The translations under genes and the position numbers were made by a program. Source: Okapia johnstoni (Eukaryota > Chordata > Mammalia > Artiodactyla > Giraffidae). Taken from it: a stretch of 64,000 bases of DNA. Shown here in pieces: positions 59,123 through 64,000 of this stretch; position 1 is the first letter of the stretch, and every line of letters begins with the position of its first letter. The stretch is from positions 71,192,501 through 71,256,500 of the forward strand of contig CM044316.1 of NCBI GenBank assembly GCA_024291935.2. The letters are read 5' to 3'. The notes below the pieces were generated by a model that was given only the letters and a program-made list of their open reading frames with translations, was not told the DNA's origin and made no database searches.

Positions 59123-60321
59123 TGTTCTATTTAAATACTTTTAAGCAGTGAGGGGGAAGGTCAGGAGTTTTTTTCCTGAGCCTTTTGGGCCATGGTTGCT
59201 TTCACCTGGAAATAATCTGCATGCCAGAGAGACATTTGGGGGTGAGCTGTTTTGCTCCCCTGCGTTTTCCATTGACACTGTGCAGTGAGAGGTGATGATC
59301 TTGCTCATTACTTCTTCCATTCATCCATCTCCTCTCTCCTCCTCCCAATAGGTATTAGTCAAATCACTATTTTTATTGCCTCTGTTGCTTACCTTTGAAT
59401 CTTTAGTGCTTATTCTTGACTTTATGCCTTAAACTAGCACTTTGAAGATGAAAGTGTTAATAATTACAATGCTTGAACTCGGTAGACTGTCCTTTATGCA
59501 AAATGCCTGCAAAAATTACAAATTTCAGGGAAGGGGATCAGGCATGAGCAGTTAAGTTACTTTGCCTTTTGTAGTTCATGAGTGTGATGCCTGGGTGTTC
59601 ACACTGCTGGGTGACACGAGCCTCCCTGCAAACCTTGTTTCGACACCGGCACATTACCCGTCTGACTTTAAAAAAAAATTACTTTGCCATAGTGTGTGTG
59701 TGTGTATGCACATGTGTGTTTTGATATGGTTCACTCTTGTTTCAGTCATATGTTACAAAATAGCTAAATTAGACATTTGATGTTAACAATGTAATTTGTG
59801 TTATCTTAAAGTTCAAAAGGAAACTGTAGGAGACTTAGGGAAAAGCTGTGTTTGTTTCACTTCTTTGCTGCACAGGAGGAGTTCAGTAAAGTGAACTAAG
59901 AAGGAGGTTTCCTCTTTCTAGCAAGAACATGAAATTTAACATGAGGCACATGATAAAAATGAGCTAACAAAGATTTTACAGCTAAAGACTCCCCTTATAT
60001 TGGCAGTTATTTGAGTTACAGCATTCTTAGCCAGTGTTACAGAAAACCTATCCGAGTAATATTTTTCACGCTTTCTTTGTCATGCTACAAGCAGTCATCT
60101 TTGAGATGGTAAAAGGAGATTCTGACCGTTTTCCTCGATTATGAGGAGCTGCAGACAGATTGGTTTACTAATTTACTTTCTCAAAGTCTCCTTTGGAATT
60201 TGTCAGATTTGACTTCATCATCTGGCATCTGGCATCCCATTTGTGGATTGGACTTCTCCTTGGACTCTGCAATTAGAATGTCTTCACCAAGCAGAGGGGT
60301 CTTTTCTGTGCTCATACTGCG
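59123..60321. other. Intron 1 with short (GT)n at 59693-59705
   Basis: No repeat or exon recognised. Confidence 0.5.
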
Positions 60322-60517
60322 CTGTGTTGTGCTTAGTCATTCAGTCATGTCTGACTCTTTGAGACCACATGGACTATAGCCTGCCAGGCTCCAGGCAAGA
60401 ATACTGGAGTTGGTTGCCATGCCCTCCTCCAGGGGATCTTCCCAACCCAGGGATCGAACCCAGGTCTCCCACATTGCAGGCAGATTCTTTACCGTCTGAG
60501 CCACCAGGGAAGCCCCT
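60322..60517 (-). mobile_element. Bov-tA SINE with internal deletion
   Basis: Reverse copy ending GAGCCACCAGGGAAGCCCC. After GCCTGCCAGGCTCC it jumps to AGGCAAGAATACTGGAG: about 25 bp (the CTCTGTCCATGGGATTTCCC block) are lost, probably by a TCC/CC slippage. Confidence 0.9.
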
Positions 60518-60824
60518 CAAGGATACTATTGACTCTCAGATGCTTGATCACTGAAGGCAGGAGTGAAGAGACTTCATACAAAGACAAACCTCTCTTACAT
60601 CAACTGCAATCTCAAGAAATTTGTTTAGTTAAATTTAACAAAAGCAAAACAACAAAATATAATCTCAGGCCCAGATAACCATTTTTCTTTCTTAGTGTAT
60701 GTATCACGGGAAGATGGCTAAAGTGGGAATTCTGAAATATTGAAACAGCAATAGCTTCGCGTATCATGGAACTCATTTTTTTTGTCATAAAATGCAAAAA
60801 TTTCTATAGTTCATACAAAAGTGA
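60518..60824. other. Intron 1, no recognised feature
   Basis: Nothing recognised. Confidence 0.5.
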
Positions 60825-61028
60825 GGGCTTCCCTGGTGACGCAGTGGTAAAGAATCTGCATGCCAATGCAGGAGACTTGCGTTCAATCCCTGGCTTGGGG
60901 CGATCCCCAGGAAAAGGAAACGGCAATCCACTCCAGTATTCTTGCCTGGGAAATTCCATGGACAGAGGAGCCTGGAGAGCTACAGTCCATGGGTTCATAA
61001 CAGTAGTCACACATGACTTAGTGACTCA
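60825..61028 (+). mobile_element. Bov-tA SINE, head-on against a BovB end
   Basis: GGGCTTCCCTGGTGACGCAG head, body to GACTTAGTGACTCAG, where the reverse-strand BovB begins at once. The two 3' ends face each other. Confidence 0.88.
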
Positions 61029-61953
61029 GTTCTATTTAGTCGCTCAGTTGTGTCTGACTCTTTGCGACCCCATGAACCGCAGCACGCCAGGCTTCCATGT
61101 CCATCACCAACTCCCGGAGCCTACTCAAACTCATGTCCATTGAGTCAGTGATGGCATCCAACCATCTCATCCTATGTTGCCCCCTTCTCTTCCCGCTTTC
61201 AATCTTTCCCTGCATCAGGGTCTTTTCCAATGAGTTGGTTCTTCACATCAGGTGGCCAGCAAATTGGAGTTGCAGCTTCAGCATCAGTCCTTCCAATGAA
61301 TATTCAGGACTGATCTCCTTTAGGATGGACTGGTTGGATCTCCTTGCAGTCCAAGGGACTCTCAAGAGTCTTCTCCAACACCACAGTTCAAAAGCATCAA
61401 TTCTTCAGTGCTCTTTATAGTCCAGCTCTCACATCCATACATGACTACCAGAAAAACCATAGCTTTGACTAGATGGACCTTTGTTGGCAAAGTAATGTCT
61501 CTGCTTTTTAATATGCTGTCTAGGTTGGTCATAGTTTTTCTTCCAAGGAGCAAGCGTCTTTTAATTTCATGGCTGCAATCACCATCTGCAGTGATTTTGG
61601 AGCCCAGAAAAATAAAGTTAGCCACTGTTTCCACTGTTTCCCCATCTATTTGCCATGAAGTGATGGGACCAGATGCCATGATCTTAGTTTTCTGAATCTT
61701 GAGTTTTAAGCCAACTTTTTCACTCTCCTCTTTCATTTTCTTCAAGAGGCTCTTTAGTTCGTCGTCACTTTCTGCCATAAGGGTGGGGTCATCTGCGTAT
61801 CTGAGGTTATTGACACTTTTTTCCTGGCAATCTTGATTCCAGCTTGTCTTCATCCAGGCTGACATTTTGCATGATGTGTTCTGCATATAAGTTAAATAAG
61901 CATGGTGACAATATACAGCCTTGACGTACTCCTTTCCTGATTTGGAACCAGTT
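61029..61953 (-). mobile_element. BovB LINE 3' part with longest surviving RT frame
   Basis: 5'-truncated RTE-type LINE on the reverse strand. A 206-codon frame (61362-61982) spans the polymerase palm end: a YADD box (NNLRYADD, residues about 58-65, the catalytic Asp pair), then LMAESDDELKSLL, SGPITSWQIDG, FLGSKITADGDCSHEIKRRL. A stop or frameshift ends it before the last about 330 bp. No endonuclease part. Confidence 0.95.
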
Positions 61954-61982
61954 AAACAATAGCATATGAAAGTGAAACCCAA

Positions 61983-62398
61983 AATGTAGAAGAAAATTGG
62001 TCAGTATTTCCCTTTAAAATCATCAAAGCTTTGATCTCTCCATTGAGGACAGCTGCATCTTTAAAACAGGAAGATGAGAGTGGGAAAATAGCATATGAAC
62101 TGGTGCTGACAGAGAGTTTTGAGTGACTGGAATGAGAAGACATTATGTTTGCTCAGTTATTTCTTCTAGAAGCTGAAATGCCCAGGGGAAGATGCTCACA
62201 TGCTAAGCAAGCGAGGCCTGAGGTGACCTTTCTACAGTGGTTACCATATTCCAATTTTATAGCAGTTATTGATATTTGTAAATTTCTATTTTTTATTTCA
62301 TCAGCTTTCATCAGTGCCTCTTGAGTCTCTGTTTTCTACCCTTCCTTCTTCTCTCCTTGCCCCATCTTTACTGTGGAAGTCATTATGGATGAAACTAT
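61983..62398. other. Intron 1, no recognised feature
   Basis: Nothing recognised. Confidence 0.5.
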
Positions 62399-62613
62399 GG
62401 GGCTTCCTTGGTGGCTCAGTGGTAAAGAATCTGCCTGCCAAGCTGGAGACGTGGGTTCAATTCCTGGGTCAGGAATATTCCCCTGGAGAAAGAAATGGCA
62501 ACCCACTCCAGTATTCTTGCCTGGGAAATCCCATGGACAGAGGAGCCTGGTGAGCTATATAGTCCAGAAGGTGGCAGAGTCGGACACGACTCAGTGACTG
62601 AGCAGCAGCACAT
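62399..62613 (+). mobile_element. Bov-tA SINE
   Basis: GGGGCTTCCTTGGTGGCTCA to GACACGACTCAGTGACTGAG, then CAGCAGCACATA. Confidence 0.9.
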
Positions 62614-63169
62614 ACATTCCGAAATTTAAATCGTCACCTGCTTTATGTAAAAGTTGATTTTTGAAAGACAAAAGCTGAAAATAGGTTTTACTGCAGTATA
62701 CAGAGCTATACTATGATTAGATTTCTTTCTCTCTGGTACCAGGACCACAACTTCGTTGTCTTCAAGAAATGTTAAATTCTCTTTCCAATATACTCAGCAC
62801 ATTTGGCCACATTTTAGTGGGTTTCCTTTTTGCACCATGACTTTCTTTTGCATGTTCTCTTCCCTGGAGTTCTGTATCGCTTTTTGTTTTTAATGCATTA
62901 AGAAATGCATAGAGTACCTTCTACTATCCCCCTTGTACACCCACCCTCCACTCATTTTTACCCTGTACCCTCTGCCTATATGCATTGAGTCAACAGAGTA
63001 CCATGCCTGGTGGCTTCTAGTTGGGTTCAGCCAGTAAGGAGCCCAACAGGAGATGAGCATATGAATAAAGAACATTGCATGCCATTTCAGTAAACAGTGA
63101 TTGATGACCACCATCAAACCATCAGCCACTGCAGCTGCCCCGATGGTGACCCTGAGAGGAATTCAGGAT
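62614..63169. other. Intron 1, no confident feature
   Basis: TTCAGCCAGTAAGGAGCCCA followed by ACAGGAGATGAG at 63026-63056 recalls an old repeat or the left part of the LTR that follows; unassigned. Confidence 0.4.
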
Positions 63170-63723
63170 GGTGGAAAACGGGATACTGATCCTACATAGT
63201 TAAGGTGCATATAAAAGGAATAATTTTTATAAACCTAGACTCTTGCATCTTCCTGTGTATAGAAAAACACTAAAATCCTTAATTGAGATATCTGGTTTTT
63301 TGTGATTAGCAGTAATCTTTTGATGGTTGACTACATTTTTTTCAGCAAAAACTTGTATATATCCTGATTCCTCCCTTACCTCTTTGGAACCGTTCCTTAG
63401 AACTCTCTGAGAGGCGGTCTCCCAGGCTGTTGTCCTCAGTAAGTTCCTTGAATAAAGCATGCATGCCAAGTCACTTCAGTCGTGTCTGACTCTTTGTGAT
63501 GCTACAGACTGTACCCCATCAGCTCCTCTGTGCATGGGATTTCCCAGGCACAGATACTGGAGTGGGTTGCCATTTCATCTTCTTTTGACCCAGAGATGGT
63601 ACCTGTGTCTCTTATGTCTCCTGCGTTGGCAGGTGGGTTATTTACCACTAGTGCCACCTGGGACATCTTGAATAAAGCATAACTCTCAACTTTTAGGTTG
63701 TGCATTGTTTGTCTTCAGTCAAC
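63170..63723 (+). mobile_element. LTR relic split by a SINE at its poly(A) signal
   Basis: GAGAGGCGGTCTCCCAGGCT, GTTCCTTGAATAAAGCAT, then after the SINE AACTCTCAACTTTTAGGTTG, TGTGCATTGTTTGTCTTCAG and TCAACA fit the R/U5 side of a gamma/ERV1-type LTR with an AATAAA signal (63451-63456). Left boundary is approximate; family unsure. No coding part seen. Confidence 0.5.
63461..63666 (-). mobile_element. Bov-tA SINE with perfect 14-bp TSD
   Basis: GCATGCCAAGTCACTTCAGT to GTGCCACCTGGGACAT. TSD CTTGAATAAAGCAT at 63447-63460 and 63667-63680; the duplication copied the LTR AATAAA signal. Confidence 0.95.
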
Positions 63724-64000
63724 AGGCAGGAGAGGGGAGAATTAAGTCAGCATAGTCATTCTGTGGGCTCCCTGTCTGTGAGCTTGCCTCAGTCTACTAA
63801 AGGTCACTTTTCCTTTTAAGGTTGGCATCCTTGCAGACTCCCTAGTTTTTTGATTTGGGTAAATACTAGCTCCTTCTGTCTCTTTGGGCTTGGAGAGGGG
63901 TGATAGTCTCACTAGTGCTAGCACCCGTTATTGTACTCTTTCCCTCAGTTTTGTAAATGTACCCCAAGTGTCCCGATCTGAGGCTGCCACTGGTTTCCTG
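63724..64000. other. Intron 1, no recognised feature
   Basis: May be LTR-adjacent proviral or single-copy sequence; nothing recognised. Confidence 0.4.

Larger units (their letters stand above)
24274..64000 (+). other. RASGRF2: RASGRF2 intron 1 (5' part, over 39.7 kb)
   Basis: Everything from the exon 1 donor to the window edge. I saw no sequence encoding the rest of the PH domain, so the intron probably runs past the end. A large first intron fits this gene. Content is listed separately: sparse repeats to about 29.6 kb, then dense SINE, L1, BovB and LTR relics. Confidence 0.85.

Overview
This is a window of ruminant (bovid-type) nuclear DNA. Three kinds of repeat show this: tRNA-Glu-headed Bov-tA/BovA SINEs in about two dozen copies, Bov-A2 dimers, and BovB (RTE-type) LINE 3' ends, which are confined to ruminants among mammals. 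Older mammalian L1, L2, MIR, CHR-type SINE, LTR and hAT relics lie around them. Cattle, buffalo, sheep and goat cannot be told apart by eye here. No prokaryotic features, RNA genes or CRISPR arrays are present.

Only one protein-coding exon is well supported: the first coding exon of RASGRF2 on the + strand. It starts at 23986 and ends at a GT splice donor directly after 24273. It encodes residues 1-96, including the start of the N-terminal PH domain. A CpG island (about 23360-24470) surrounds it, with GC boxes, an overlapping E-box/CRE-like site and a six-codon upstream ORF. A strongly TG-biased, imperfect low-complexity tract of about 700 bp abuts the island on its upstream side.

Layout: 1-22640 is intergenic DNA upstream of RASGRF2, made of single-copy sequence and repeats, including an L1 at about 15.85-18.54 kb that carries several younger insertions. 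22640-24273 is the promoter, 5' UTR and exon 1. 24274-64000 is RASGRF2 intron 1, which does not end in the window; no exon 2 was recognised. The intron is AT-rich and quiet to about 29.6 kb. It then becomes repeat-dense: a minus-strand L1 at 33.8-35.1 kb, an endogenous-retrovirus pol relic at 35.9-36.5 kb, a SINE and tetranucleotide cluster at 38.6-39.2 kb, and BovB tails at 26.4 (+), 47.5 (-), 56.4 (+) and 61.0 kb (-). A pure (AC)36 tract lies at 54.18 kb and an LTR split by a SINE at about 63.2-63.7 kb.

I saw no convincing new biological system. The points most worth checking are the uORF that is in frame with the RASGRF2 start but stopped before it, the TG tract next to the promoter, nested insertions with clean target-site duplications, a four-copy 28-bp tandem repeat inside an L1, and an unidentified 83-codon ORF at 14.8 kb. 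Repeat family names rest on recalled consensus patterns, not a RepeatMasker run, and repeat boundaries without stated duplications are approximate.
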